Assembly (NCBI RefSeq): GCF_025847235.1
Contig: NZ_JAOZEW010000016.1
Location: forward strand, 1-64,000
DNA: 64,000 bases
Reading direction: 5' to 3'
Source of the DNA: Flavobacterium shii
GTDB taxonomy: Bacteria; Bacteroidota; Bacteroidia; Flavobacteriales; Flavobacteriaceae
Shown here one piece after another: positions 50,454 to 60,227 of the stretch (positions are counted from its first letter, which is position 1; every line of letters begins with the position of its first letter). The notes under the pieces were generated by a model that ran no database searches, was not told where the DNA came from, and saw nothing but the letters and a program-made list of their open reading frames with translations. The translations under genes were made by a program, and so were the position numbers.

Positions 50454-51641
50454 TTATCTTCTCTCAGAACCACGATTTGTCGGCCTTGGTGTTGCCGCAG
50501 GCCTTGGTGTTGCAGGTCTTGTTGTCGTAGGACGTGTCACCGGACTTGTGGGACGTGTCGTAGGCTGTGTTGGTCTAACAACAGGGCGAGTAGACGGATT
50601 AGTTGGACTAACCGGACGCGTAGTTGGTCTTGTCACTGGTTGTGTCGGCCTTGTTGTAGATGGATTTGTCGGGCGCGTTCCACCAGGTCTTGTTGAAGAT
50701 GGATTCGTTGGTCGTGTCCCACCAGGTCTTGTTGTTGGGTTTGTAGGACGCGTTGTTCCTGGTCTTGTATTTCCTGGTCGCGTTGATGTTACCGGAGCAG
50801 GTCTATTATAAGTTCTACCATTATACGTAGTATTGTATCGCCCATTAACTCTATTATCTCTAACAACTACAGATGTATTTCTTCTTGTAACATAAGTATT
50901 GTAATATCTTGGATTTCTTATAACAGTAGTTCTTCGATAATAGCGATTATTATAATAATGTCCATGATACCCCCAATAATCATGGTAATACACTGGACGC
51001 CAAGGACGCCAGTAGGAAGGATAATATCCCCAATGCCAAGGAGATACATAGGGCACAAATAAAGGGGAAAACATAAACAATACCACAGGCCAAGCACTTA
51101 CACTTGTAGTTACATAATTGGGACTCGTCGTTGTATTATAATTATTTGTCGTATTATTATTTACAATTACTGTACCGTCTCCTTTATAACCAGGATTTGG
51201 CGTGCCAGCAGTTACACTTGCAGGCTCAACAATGTAATTTTTCCCGTACAAATCTTCGTCACCGATAATCTGTACATGAACATTATTATTTTTATCTTTA
51301 TTTACCTCAATAACTGCTACATCTTGCTTCTCATTACTATTAACATCAACCTGAAGTACTATTGAATAATTGTTGCCATTTTTCTGGCTCACAACCCGAA
51401 TATAATCCGTTTGGCCGTCATTATTTAAATCTAAATTATTAATCTTATTATCTTTATCATTTAATGCATTTTCAAAATCTTCCAATGTCTTTGATTTTTG
51501 AAAAACATCTAATACAGCATACAAATTAAGATTATCTCCCGGCAAACCTAAAGCTACTGGCTCATTATCTGTTTGAGAAAATACAGGAAAACTAACTAAG
51601 CCAGCTATTAAAACAACTAAAAACAAGACACATTTTTTCAT
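50454..51641 (-). CDS. Secreted Tyr/His-rich protein with Thr-Arg-Pro repeat tail
   Basis: A 395-residue protein with a signal peptide (cleavage near VFSQ). A globular N-terminal domain (about 30-140) holds an NNDGQTDYIRV calcium-like motif. A hydrophobic patch (about 180-205) leads into a Tyr/Trp/His/Arg-rich stretch (about 200-265). The tail (about 275-395) is made of TRPTNPSTTRP-like repeats and is highly basic. It may stick to polyanions such as lipopolysaccharide or DNA. I do not recognise a function. Confidence 0.7.
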   Translation of the reverse strand: MKKCVLFLVVLIAGLVSFPVFSQTDNEPVALGLPGDNLNLYAVLDVFQKSKTLEDFENALNDKDNKINNLDLNNDGQTDYIRVVSQKNGNNYSIVLQVDVNSNEKQDVAVIEVNKDKNNNVHVQIIGDEDLYGKNYIVEPASVTAGTPNPGYKGDGTVIVNNNTTNNYNTTTSPNYVTTSVSAWPVVLFMFSPLFVPYVSPWHWGYYPSYWRPWRPVYYHDYWGYHGHYYNNRYYRRTTVIRNPRYYNTYVTRRNTSVVVRDNRVNGRYNTTYNGRTYNRPAPVTSTRPGNTRPGTTRPTNPTTRPGGTRPTNPSSTRPGGTRPTNPSTTRPTQPVTRPTTRPVSPTNPSTRPVVRPTQPTTRPTSPVTRPTTTRPATPRPAATPRPTNRGSERR

Positions 51642-51905
51642 GTTAAAAAATAGTTAATTTATTAATACTTTCACTAAGGTATAAAAAAATACACAAAGTC
51701 TAACATTGCAATATAACTTTCTGTTTTACAAATAAATTTCACCAAAAACATTTTAACATAGCTTAACAATTTACTTCCGATAAAAGAAAGAATGTAAGAG
51801 TTATATTCTTAACTTTGTAAATAACCGTATTTCCTATGCGCCTATTCGTTTGCAATGTCTTACAAAACCCATTTCCAATTTATCACCCCCTGAAACAAAA
51901 TTGCG

Positions 51906-53288
51906 ATGAAAAAACATTTATCTATTTTCCTTTTTTTTCTTTCTTTAACTTACGGATATGCCCAAATAGAGGTTTCTCCAACTTTACAGGATGCCATTTA
52001 TATAGCCATAGAGAAAAGTGCTTCTTTGAAAAACAAAGACCTCGATATTGAAAAATTAAACCTTCAGGAAAAAGGGGTTTGGAACAAATACATCCCTACT
52101 GTCGAAGCTAGTGCCCTGTACTCCTATTTTGACAATAAATTAACTGTAGATCTTCCTACTGCAACCATACCGATTGTTAACTATCCTCTATTCGATGGAA
52201 AAACAGCTTTTAAAAACTATGGAAATATTTTTAATGGAAGTGTAATGGCAAAAACTGTCTTATTTAGCGGTATGCAAATCCCTAATGGAGCCAAAGCAAT
52301 TCATGAGAAAACTAAAGGAACAGTATTTTTAAAAGAGTCCGAGAAAGATCAAATTATAAAAGATGTCATAAATACTTTCGATCAATTAGTGCTACTAAAA
52401 GAAATCGACAGACTGATAAAAGACAGCGAAAAACGATTAGATACAGAAACCAAACGTGTCACAAAAGCCATAGAACAAGGACTTGCAATTCCTTATGACA
52501 GAGATAAAATTAAGCTAGCCACATTAGAACTTACTTCAAAAAAAATAGAGCTTGACGGAAAAAGAAAATTAGTATATAAAAAAATTCAATATTTAACAGG
52601 ATATTCTAGTTCCGAAATAGACAATGTTCAATACGATTTAATTCCATATTTAATTACCGATGAAAAATTAAACACAGGAAATAAACAGGAAATAAAAGCC
52701 TTAGAATCGTTCAAAACTGCCTATGAATATTTATTAAAAAAAGAGAAAGGAACCTATCTTCCTACTTTAGGAGCCTTTGGAGGAGTTTCTTATTCAAGCC
52801 TATTTGATGCCAACGCTACAACACCAATAATTACAGGAATAAATCAAGCATTATATCTAGGATTAAACGAGGTAACCATAAGCAATAATTGGGTTGTGGG
52901 TGCAGCAATGAAATGGGAAGTATTCTCAGGCTTCGAAAGAAAACACAAAGTACATGAAGCAAAAATTAACATTGAACAAGTACAAAATCAAATTGATGAT
53001 GCTAAAGAAAAACTAGAGTTACTCCTCGAAAAAAACTTTGTTGACTATAGTGTTCTTACCCAAAAAATTGACATCACACAACAACAAGAAAAAGTAGCTG
53101 GCAATAATTTAAATCTGGCAATTAAACAATACAAAGAAGGTCTTATCAATATATCCGAACGTCTTGAAGCAGAAAATGATTCATATAAAGCGTCGGTAAA
53201 CAAAACTACAACCCTAATCGAGCAGCGATTATCGGCTATTGAAACCATAATTACAACTGGCGATTTATCAAAAAAATTATCTAAATAA
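51906..53288 (+). CDS. TolC-family outer-membrane efflux protein
   Basis: A 460-residue protein with a signal peptide (cleavage after TYGYAQ). It has the two-fold TolC repeat: long helices (about 30-90 and 130-220, then 330-445) around strands, with SLKNKDLDIEKLNLQEKG and LNLAIKQYKEGLINISERLEA typical of the family. It is the outer-membrane channel of the efflux operon with the HlyD and ABC permease genes behind it (gaps of 11 and 2 bases). The -7 box TAACTTTG (51810-51817) lies 89 bases upstream of the ATG. Confidence 0.92.
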   Translation: MKKHLSIFLFFLSLTYGYAQIEVSPTLQDAIYIAIEKSASLKNKDLDIEKLNLQEKGVWNKYIPTVEASALYSYFDNKLTVDLPTATIPIVNYPLFDGKTAFKNYGNIFNGSVMAKTVLFSGMQIPNGAKAIHEKTKGTVFLKESEKDQIIKDVINTFDQLVLLKEIDRLIKDSEKRLDTETKRVTKAIEQGLAIPYDRDKIKLATLELTSKKIELDGKRKLVYKKIQYLTGYSSSEIDNVQYDLIPYLITDEKLNTGNKQEIKALESFKTAYEYLLKKEKGTYLPTLGAFGGVSYSSLFDANATTPIITGINQALYLGLNEVTISNNWVVGAAMKWEVFSGFERKHKVHEAKINIEQVQNQIDDAKEKLELLLEKNFVDYSVLTQKIDITQQQEKVAGNNLNLAIKQYKEGLINISERLEAENDSYKASVNKTTTLIEQRLSAIETIITTGDLSKKLSK

Positions 53289-53299
53289 AGTTCTATTCT

Positions 53300-54253
53300 A
53301 TGAAAAAAGTAATTATTACAATCAGTTTAATTTTCCTTTTTATAAGCTGTCAAAAGAAAAAAATAGAAAATTTAATTCAGGGAAAAATAGAAAAAGAACA
53401 AATTGCTGTTGTAAGCAAAATACCTGGCAAGATTTTAAAAATCTTTGTCAAAGAAGGAGATATAGTCCAAAAAGGAGATACTCTGGCAATTCTTGATATT
53501 CCGGAAGTAGATGCTAAGAAAAACCAAGCCGAAGGCGCTGTTATATCTGCAAAAGCACAATACAAAATGGCTGTAAAGGGAGCTACCGAAAACCAAATTA
53601 AACAACTGGAAGCTAAAAAAATGGGATTAAAGGAACAATATGAGTTTGCTCAAAAATCAATCAAACGATTAACAAACATGCTTAAAGACTCCTTAATATC
53701 ACAACAAACATACGATGAAACTTTCGCCAAATATCAAGGTGCCCAAGCGCAATACAATGCCGTTATTGCCGAACTTGACGATGCCAAAAAAGGTGCTAGA
53801 ATAGAACAACAAACAATGGCTTTAGGTCAACAAGACAGAGCCCTTGGCGCGCTACAAGAAGTAGAAACTGCCGATAAGGAACGTTATATAATCGCTCCTC
53901 AAAATATGAGCATTGAAACTATAACTTTAACCGTAGGTGAACTAGCATTACCAGGATATACTCTATTTAATGGTTACGTTGCCAACAGCACCTATTTTCG
54001 CTTTACAATACCCGAAAATCAATTAGGACAATTTAAAAAAGGACAAGAAGTAACGGTTCATGTTCCTTATAAAAAAGCAGACATAAAAGGAACTATCAGT
54101 ACGATAAAACAATTGGGAGCCTATGGAAACATAGCAACCGCATACCCAGATTATGAAATGCAGGAAAGTTTATTCGAAATAAAAATAACACCTTCCAATA
54201 ATGAAGAAACAAAAGATCTAATTACAAAAACAACCGTTACTTTATCTCTTTAA
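53300..54253 (+). CDS. HlyD-family membrane fusion lipoprotein
   Basis: A 317-residue lipoprotein (LFISC, Cys17). A lipoyl/barrel-sandwich half (VSKIPGKILKIFVKEGDIVQ, residues about 39-70) is followed by a long coiled coil (75-200). A second half-motif (about 205-240, YIIAPQNMSIETITL) and a beta-barrel complete the fold. It links the inner-membrane transporter with TolC. It starts 11 bases after tolC and ends 2 bases before the permease gene. Confidence 0.92.
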   Translation: MKKVIITISLIFLFISCQKKKIENLIQGKIEKEQIAVVSKIPGKILKIFVKEGDIVQKGDTLAILDIPEVDAKKNQAEGAVISAKAQYKMAVKGATENQIKQLEAKKMGLKEQYEFAQKSIKRLTNMLKDSLISQQTYDETFAKYQGAQAQYNAVIAELDDAKKGARIEQQTMALGQQDRALGALQEVETADKERYIIAPQNMSIETITLTVGELALPGYTLFNGYVANSTYFRFTIPENQLGQFKKGQEVTVHVPYKKADIKGTISTIKQLGAYGNIATAYPDYEMQESLFEIKITPSNNEETKDLITKTTVTLSL

Positions 54254-54255
54254 CT

Positions 54256-55413
54256 ATGCAAAATTTCTTTTCATTGCTTAAACGGGAATTCCGATTATTT
54301 TGGAGCAACAAAGTTCTCCGATTGCTTTTTATTGGAGCACCAATACTTTATGGAGTTCTATTGGGTTATGTTTATGGCAAAGGTAAAGTAACCGATTTAC
54401 CCATAATTGTTGTTGACCAAGACCGAACGGAATTAAGTTCAAAAGCAATTCAAATGTTCGAAGATAATGAGGTTTTATCTATTGCTTCCATTCTATACGA
54501 CCAGAATAATCTATCTAAGATTGCTATTGAAAAAGGAGCGACTTGTGTTGTTATTATCCCGAAAGATTTCGAAAAAATGACACTCACCAAGAAATATCCG
54601 GAAATCACAACCATCGTAAACACTTCTAATGTTTTAACCGCCAATTATGCATCGACTGCAATACAAATCTGCCTTGGAACATTAAAAGCAGGGATTCAAA
54701 TTGAAACTTTACGAAAACAAGGTGTTCCCGAGAATTTACTTCTGTCGCAGTATGAACCATTCAAAACTACTTTTATAAAAAAATACAATCGAAGCACTAA
54801 CTACATGTACTTTCTTTGGCCAGGAGTTTTAGCAACTGTTCTGCAGCAAGTTCTTTTATTAGGATTAGCTCTTTCTTTTGCTTCAGAATTTGAGAACGGA
54901 ACTTTTAAAGATCTTGTAAAAAGATGTCCTTCAATTTTAAACCTACTAGCTGTAAAAATCATTCCTTATATGCTTATGAGTTTTGGTATTTGGTTTATAT
55001 ATTGGCTTTTTACACTATGGTTTAGATTACCTTTTTACGACAACTTACTTCCTCTCACATTTATAGCTGGAATATTCGTACTCTCAGTCTCCTTCATCGG
55101 TATTCTGGTGAGTATTCTAGTTCCAAATCAATTAAAAGCAACAGAGATTTTAATGGTTATTGCAACCCCTAGTTTTATCCTAAGCGGTTTTACCTGGCCT
55201 TTAAGCCAAATGCCTGTAGCGGTACAAGCAATTGCGAATGTGATTCCGTTAACTCATTTCTTAAAGGCCTTTAGAATATTGATTATTGAGGATGGAACTT
55301 TCACTCAAACTACAAAACCTATTTGGAACATGATTATCATAGGCGTTGTTTGTTTTATTGCAGCATATATCGCTTTATATTTTAAAAAGAAAAGTGTTTT
55401 AAAAGAAGCTTAA
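54256..55413 (+). CDS. ABC-2 type transporter permease
   Basis: A 385-residue protein with one N-terminal transmembrane helix (about 20-42), a large extracytoplasmic domain (45-180), and five more helices (about 190-375). This is the YhhJ/DrrB layout. It is the last gene of the TolC-HlyD-permease operon. No ATPase gene is in the operon, and the ABC protein on the opposite strand downstream is of the soluble ABC-F type, so the energising subunit must come from elsewhere. The substrate is unknown. Confidence 0.9.
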   Translation: MQNFFSLLKREFRLFWSNKVLRLLFIGAPILYGVLLGYVYGKGKVTDLPIIVVDQDRTELSSKAIQMFEDNEVLSIASILYDQNNLSKIAIEKGATCVVIIPKDFEKMTLTKKYPEITTIVNTSNVLTANYASTAIQICLGTLKAGIQIETLRKQGVPENLLLSQYEPFKTTFIKKYNRSTNYMYFLWPGVLATVLQQVLLLGLALSFASEFENGTFKDLVKRCPSILNLLAVKIIPYMLMSFGIWFIYWLFTLWFRLPFYDNLLPLTFIAGIFVLSVSFIGILVSILVPNQLKATEILMVIATPSFILSGFTWPLSQMPVAVQAIANVIPLTHFLKAFRILIIEDGTFTQTTKPIWNMIIIGVVCFIAAYIALYFKKKSVLKEA

Positions 55414-55436
55414 TTCATTTCCGTTTAAGTCATAAA

Positions 55437-55469
55437 AAAAAGCATAAGATTAAACGTCTTATGCTTTTT
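55437..55469. terminator. Bidirectional terminator between the efflux operon and the ABC-F gene
   Basis: A 13-bp perfect stem AAAAAGCATAAGA/TCTTATGCTTTTT with a 7-base loop. Confidence 0.92.
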
Positions 55470-55490
55470 GATTTTATATAAATTATAAAA

Positions 55491-57125
55491 CTACTTTTCG
55501 ATCTCTCTCATAGAATCCATTTTTTTATGCGCCAAGAAACCGGCAACATCTTCAAAATGCTCTTTCACACGTTTATTACCAAACTCAAAAACCTTAGTTG
55601 CTAATCCGTCAAGGAAATCACGATCGTGAGAAACTAAGATTAAAGTTCCGTCGAAATCACGTAAAGCGTCTTTAATAATATCTTTGGTTTTCATATCCAG
55701 GTGATTCGAAGGCTCATCCAAAATCAACAAGTTAACTGGTTCCAACAATAATTTTATCATTGCCAAACGTGTTTTTTCTCCTCCAGAAAGCACTTTTACT
55801 TTCTTAGTAATATCATCTCCCTGAAACATAAAAGCGCCTAGAATATTCTTTATTTGCGTACGAACATCCCCAACAGCAATACCATCTATAGTTTCAAAAA
55901 TTGTTGCATTTTCATCTAATAAAGAAGCCTGATTTTGAGCAAAATATCCAATTTGTGAATTATGTCCAATATCAACACTTCCTTCATCAATACCAATCTC
56001 TTTCATGATAGCTTTGATCATAGTCGATTTTCCTTCTCCATTTTTACCTACAAAAGCCACTTTCTGACCTCTTTCGATAACAATATTTGCATCTTTAAAA
56101 ACCACATGATCTCCGTAAGATTTTGACAAATCTTTCACCACAACAGGATATTGTCCTGAACGTGCTGCTGGTGGAAATTTTAATTTTAACACCGAATTAT
56201 CCACCTCATCAACCTGTACAATAACAAGCTTTTCTAACATTTTAACACGAGACTGAACAGCATCTGTTTTAGAAAACGTTCCTTTAAAACGATCAATAAA
56301 AGTCCTGTTATCCGCTATCATTTTTTGTTGCTCATCATATGCCTTTTGTTGGTGTATACGACGGTCTTTTCTTAACTCTAAATAATGAGAATATTTGGCT
56401 TTATAATCATAGATTCTTCTCATTGTAACCTCAATAGTACGATTGGTAATATTATCTACAAATGCTCTATCGTGTGAAATCACTACAACTGCTTTTGCCT
56501 GATTCAATAAGAAATCTTCTAACCATTGGATACTTTCTATATCCATGTGATTTGTAGGCTCATCCAGTAAGATTAAGTCTGGCTTTTGCAAAAGAATTTT
56601 AGCCAATTCAATTCGCATTCTCCAACCTCCTGAAAACTCAGAAGTTTGACGATTAAAATCTTCACGTACAAAACCCAAACCAACTAAAATTTTCTCAACT
56701 TCAGCTTCATAGTTCACCTCTTCAATCGCATAAAATTTCTCGCTTAGGTCTGAAACTCTTTCGATTAATTTCATGTAAGCATCACTTTCGTAATCTGTAC
56801 GAACCGTTAGCTGCTCATTGATTTCGTCAATTTCGGCTTTCATTTGGAAAATTTCACCAAAAGCTTTTGATGCTTCTTCCATCACAGTTGCTCCATCGGT
56901 AGTTAACAAATGCTGAGGCAAATAAGCCACAACAGCATCTTTTGGAGCCGAGATATTTCCTGTTGAAGGCTTGCTTTGACCAGCAATAATTTTTAAAAGT
57001 GTCGATTTTCCCGCACCATTTTTACCCATAAGGGCAATTTTATCATTTTCATTTATAGCAAAAGAAACATCGCTAAAAAGTGTAGTTCCACCAAACTGAA
57101 CTGAAATATCATTAACTGTAATCAT
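55491..57125 (-). CDS. ABC-F family ribosome-associated ATPase
   Basis: A 544-residue protein with two ABC domains. Domain 1 has GKNGAGKST (34-42), FSGGWRMRIELA and ILLDEPTNHMD. Domain 2 has GKNGEGKST, LSGGEKTRLAM and ILDEPSNHLD. The basic interdomain linker (about 240-300) reaches the ribosomal P-site region in ABC-F proteins. There are no transmembrane segments, so it is not a transporter. Similar to YbiT/EttA-type factors, and its role is probably in translation, not efflux. Confidence 0.93.
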   Translation of the reverse strand: MITVNDISVQFGGTTLFSDVSFAINENDKIALMGKNGAGKSTLLKIIAGQSKPSTGNISAPKDAVVAYLPQHLLTTDGATVMEEASKAFGEIFQMKAEIDEINEQLTVRTDYESDAYMKLIERVSDLSEKFYAIEEVNYEAEVEKILVGLGFVREDFNRQTSEFSGGWRMRIELAKILLQKPDLILLDEPTNHMDIESIQWLEDFLLNQAKAVVVISHDRAFVDNITNRTIEVTMRRIYDYKAKYSHYLELRKDRRIHQQKAYDEQQKMIADNRTFIDRFKGTFSKTDAVQSRVKMLEKLVIVQVDEVDNSVLKLKFPPAARSGQYPVVVKDLSKSYGDHVVFKDANIVIERGQKVAFVGKNGEGKSTMIKAIMKEIGIDEGSVDIGHNSQIGYFAQNQASLLDENATIFETIDGIAVGDVRTQIKNILGAFMFQGDDITKKVKVLSGGEKTRLAMIKLLLEPVNLLILDEPSNHLDMKTKDIIKDALRDFDGTLILVSHDRDFLDGLATKVFEFGNKRVKEHFEDVAGFLAHKKMDSMREIEK

Positions 57126-57326
57126 ATAGATTTTTAGATTTTTAGACTGCTTAGATTTTTAGACTTCTCAGCAAGTATTTTTTTGAAAGTGCAAAGATAG
57201 ATTAATTAGATAATTAGGCAATACAATCAATACCCGACATCTTAGTTTTTTCAAGTTTTACAATTATTCTTACATCTTTTCATTTTTTTATTATACCTTG
57301 TATAAGAATTTAAAAATCAGGAAATT

Positions 57327-57770
57327 ATGAGAACGAAATTAAACTTGGCAGCTAGCCTAATTGCAGGATTAATATTTGGACTTTCTGCAAATGCACAAAA
57401 AACAGTAATTAAAAAAGCTGCATTACCAGCAAATGCACAAACTTTTTTAAAAACTCACTTTGCAAAACAAGAACCGACTTACATACTTGAGGATAAAGAA
57501 ATCCTCTCTAAAGAATACAAAGTTCAATTTGCAAATAAACTAGAAATCGAATTTGACGGAAAAGGAAATTGGAAAGAAATTGATGGAAAAAGCGCCTCAA
57601 TTCCCGCATCTATTATTCCAAGTAAAATAGCATCTTATGTAAAGACCAATTTTGCTAAAGACAAAATAACAAAAATAGAAAAAGGCACTCTGGGATATGA
57701 AGCAAAACTAAGTAACGGCTTAGAATTAAAATTTAACTCTAAAGGCGAATTTATCAAGATTGCTAAATAA
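57327..57770 (+). CDS. Secreted PepSY-like domain protein
   Basis: A 147-residue protein with a signal peptide (SLIAGLIFGLSANAQ). The mature part contains two half-repeats of the Bacteroidetes PepSY-like fold: LEIEFDGKGNWKEIDGKSA, and the later LELKFNSKGEFIKIAK with a preceding VKTNFAKDKITKIEKGTLGYE. Such proteins are periplasmic and may bind metal or inhibit proteases. Its function is unknown. It is a single gene with a strong terminator. Confidence 0.85.
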   Translation: MRTKLNLAASLIAGLIFGLSANAQKTVIKKAALPANAQTFLKTHFAKQEPTYILEDKEILSKEYKVQFANKLEIEFDGKGNWKEIDGKSASIPASIIPSKIASYVKTNFAKDKITKIEKGTLGYEAKLSNGLELKFNSKGEFIKIAK

Positions 57771-57792
57771 AAACCGAATTCAATCATAAATT

Positions 57793-57826
57793 AAAACCCC
57801 TCAATTTCTAGAAATTGAGGGGTTTT
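57793..57826. terminator. Bidirectional terminator
   Basis: A 16-bp perfect stem AAAACCCCTCAATTTC/GAAATTGAGGGGTTTT with a 2-base loop, between convergent genes. Confidence 0.93.
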
Positions 57827-57832
57827 AATTTT

Positions 57833-59008
57833 TTAATCTTTACGCCATTTTTTAGTTTCCTCAAAAATGTGCTCCAAAATTCCAGCTTCTATATCATCAA
57901 AATCGATATTCCTACGTCCCATAACTAATCGTGCAGTTTCAAAAGCTTTCTTGGTAACATATGTTGTAAATCCTGCTGCTCCACCCCAAGAAAAACTAGG
58001 CACGAAGTTGCGAGGAAAACCAGTACCAAAAATATTAGCACTTACTCCTACTACAGTTCCAGTATTAAACATCGTATTGATTCCGCATTTACTGTGATCT
58101 CCCATCATTAAACCACAAAACTGAAGTCCTGTTTTGGCAAATCCTTCTGTTTCGTAACTCCATAGTTTTACTTCCTCGTAGTTATTTTTCAAGTTCGAGT
58201 TATTAGTGTCTGCACCAATATTACACCACTCTCCTAAAACTGAATCCCCTAAAAATCCATCATGTCCTTTATTTGAATTTGCAAAAAGAACCGAATTCTT
58301 AACCTCTCCACCTATTCTGGATCCAGGACCTACAGTTGTAGCTCCATATACTTTGGCATTTAATTTTACTTGTGCATTTTCGCATAAAGCAAAAGGACCT
58401 CGAATTACTGAACCTTCCATGATTTCAGAATTCTTTCCTATATATATAGGACCAGCAGAAGCATTTAAAGTAACAAATTCTAATTTCGCTCCTTCTTCTA
58501 TAAATATATTTTCAGGTGCAATCGTATTTACACTTTTCGGAATAGGCTGTGATTTCCTGTCTTCGGTTAAGAAATTAAAATCTTCACGAATTGCAGCGTC
58601 ATTTTTTGAAAAAATATCCCAAGTATGCTCTACAGTTATACAATCACCGTTGTACTGAATAATTTCATAAGTATCAAAATCGACTTCTTCCTGATTTTCA
58701 TTTGTATGAAAAGCGATTACTTCGTCTCCTTTAAAGATGGCTTGATTCGTTGTTAAATCCGAAACGAGATCTGCTAAATCAATATTTGGCAAAAAAGAAG
58801 CATTAATCATCACGTTTTCTTCAAGCTCAACCATCGGATATTTCTCCGATAAATATTCTTCGGTTATTGTAGTTGTTGTTGATCCCAAATGCATTTCCCA
58901 CTTTTGACGTATCGTCATTATCCCGATTAAAATATCGGCAACAGGTCGTGTAAATGTAAAAGGTAATAAGGCATTCCGGACGGGCCCGTCAAATAGAATG
59001 TAATTCAT
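57833..59008 (-). CDS. Alternative GlmU-family putative sugar-nucleotidyltransferase
   Basis: A 391-residue protein. The N-terminal part (1-170) resembles a shortened nucleotidyltransferase (MNYILFDGPVRNALLPFTFTRP). The C-terminal half (about 165-360) is a left-handed beta helix with hexapeptide repeats (IYIGKNSEIMEGSVIRGPF, then SVLGEWCNIGADTNNS). This matches the Bacteroidetes alternative GlmU family, proposed to act on sugar phosphates for cell-wall precursors. The reaction has not been shown for this protein. It is a single gene. Confidence 0.88.
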   Translation of the reverse strand: MNYILFDGPVRNALLPFTFTRPVADILIGIMTIRQKWEMHLGSTTTTITEEYLSEKYPMVELEENVMINASFLPNIDLADLVSDLTTNQAIFKGDEVIAFHTNENQEEVDFDTYEIIQYNGDCITVEHTWDIFSKNDAAIREDFNFLTEDRKSQPIPKSVNTIAPENIFIEEGAKLEFVTLNASAGPIYIGKNSEIMEGSVIRGPFALCENAQVKLNAKVYGATTVGPGSRIGGEVKNSVLFANSNKGHDGFLGDSVLGEWCNIGADTNNSNLKNNYEEVKLWSYETEGFAKTGLQFCGLMMGDHSKCGINTMFNTGTVVGVSANIFGTGFPRNFVPSFSWGGAAGFTTYVTKKAFETARLVMGRRNIDFDDIEAGILEHIFEETKKWRKD

Positions 59009-59136
59009 AAAATTAATTTAATTTGGCAATTTATTAAAATATTGATTTGGTTATCGAGTTCAAAGTTACAAATATTTTATTTGTTTCGTTTATCGTCGAG
59101 GCTTCTTAATCAACAGTTAACGTGATATAATTACAC

Positions 59137-59165
59137 AAAAAAAGCCTTCCAAAAAGGAAGGCTTT
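59137..59165 (-). terminator. Terminator of rpmE2 (minus strand)
   Basis: A 10-bp stem AAAGCCTTCC/GGAAGGCTTT. Read on the minus strand it is followed by TTTT. Confidence 0.9.
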
Positions 59166-59189
59166 GATTTATTTAAAAACAAACTAAAA

Positions 59190-59441
59190 TTATTTAGCGT
59201 GTTTAGCGTATTTAGTTTTGAATTTATCAATACGTCCTGCAGTATCAATAAGTTTAGATTTACCTGTGTAAAAAGGGTGAGATGTTCTAGAGATCTCCAT
59301 TTTTACAACTGGATATTCAACACCATCAACTGTTATTGTTTCTTTTGTATCTGCAGTAGATTTAGTGATAAACACATCTTCATTTGACATGTCTTTGAAT
59401 GCAACTAATCTGTAATTTTCTGGGTGAATTCCTTTTTTCAT
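59190..59441 (-). CDS. rpmE2: Ribosomal protein bL31 type B
   Basis: An 83-residue protein: MKKGIHPENYRLVAFKDMSN, SRTSHPFYTGKSKLIDTAGR and a basic tail. It lacks the zinc-binding cysteines (CxxC) of the other bL31 form, so it is the type B (zinc-free) version. It is part of the 50S subunit and has its own terminator. The 250-base region 59442-59688 holds only the promoter of the next gene. Confidence 0.97.
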   Translation of the reverse strand: MKKGIHPENYRLVAFKDMSNEDVFITKSTADTKETITVDGVEYPVVKMEISRTSHPFYTGKSKLIDTAGRIDKFKTKYAKHAK

Positions 59442-59688
59442 CTTTTCTTTTTATTTATTGTTTAGAGCGCTTTAATTTTGAAGCTTTTCCATGGTTAGAA
59501 AAAGGTGTAAACTCAACTACTCTTTTTTGTTTTAAAACTTTTAATTATTTCAGTTTGCAAATTTACAATTATTTTTTAATAAACAAACGTTTGCCCTGTT
59601 TTTTTTATCTAAAATCGAAAAGCATTTTTTATCAATGAATATATTGGGAATTGCTATATTTGTGGATTAATTTTAAAACATATAGATT

Positions 59689-60222
59689 ATGATTAATGAG
59701 GTTATAAAAAAGAATGGAATTACCTTCGGAATAGCAATTGGAGTTGTTTCTGCATTGATTACCGCAACTATATACGCAATCAATCTAAATCTTTTCACTT
59801 CATGGTGGGTTGGATCTATAGGAATTTTGATATACCTTATATTAGGTATCGTTTTACTTACTAAGACAAAAAAGGAACTAAATGGTGTTTTTCCTTTCAA
59901 GGATGCCTTTACAACTTACTTTATTGCTGCTGTAATCGGAATTTTAATATCTACTCTTTTTAATATAGTATTATTCAACTTCATTGATCCGGGAGCAAAA
60001 GAGACATTAAGCAATTTAATGATAAAATATACCGTAGGCATGATGCAAAAATTCGGTACACCTGCAGCCGCAATCAACGAGGCAATAGCAAAAATGAAAG
60101 AAAGCAATCCTTATTCTATTATAGAACTTCTCAAAGGTTCTGTTTTTAGTATTGTTTTCAGTTCTATTTTTGGTTTAATTATGGCTGCATTTTTTAAAAG
60201 CAAAACTTCATATCAAGAATAA
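59689..60222 (+). CDS. DUF4199 membrane protein
   Basis: A 177-residue protein with four transmembrane segments (about 12-32, 39-57, 76-96, 148-170) and the central MKESNPYSIIELLKGSVFSI region of DUF4199. The -7 box TATATTTG (59655-59662) lies 26 bases upstream of the ATG, without an obvious -33 TTG. It precedes the glycosyltransferase gene by 5 bases. This pair is frequent in Flavobacteriia, so it may help the glycosyltransferase at the membrane. Function unknown. Confidence 0.88.
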   Translation: MINEVIKKNGITFGIAIGVVSALITATIYAINLNLFTSWWVGSIGILIYLILGIVLLTKTKKELNGVFPFKDAFTTYFIAAVIGILISTLFNIVLFNFIDPGAKETLSNLMIKYTVGMMQKFGTPAAAINEAIAKMKESNPYSIIELLKGSVFSIVFSSIFGLIMAAFFKSKTSYQE

Positions 60223-60227
60223 AATAA

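Noticed and set aside
50548..50811. Gly/Val-rich plus-strand frame
   Set aside because: It is the antisense shadow of the Thr-Arg-Pro repeat on the minus strand.
55491..57125. ABC-F protein as the missing ATPase of the efflux operon
   Set aside because: It has two fused ABC domains with a ribosome-binding type linker, and lies on the opposite strand behind a bidirectional terminator.
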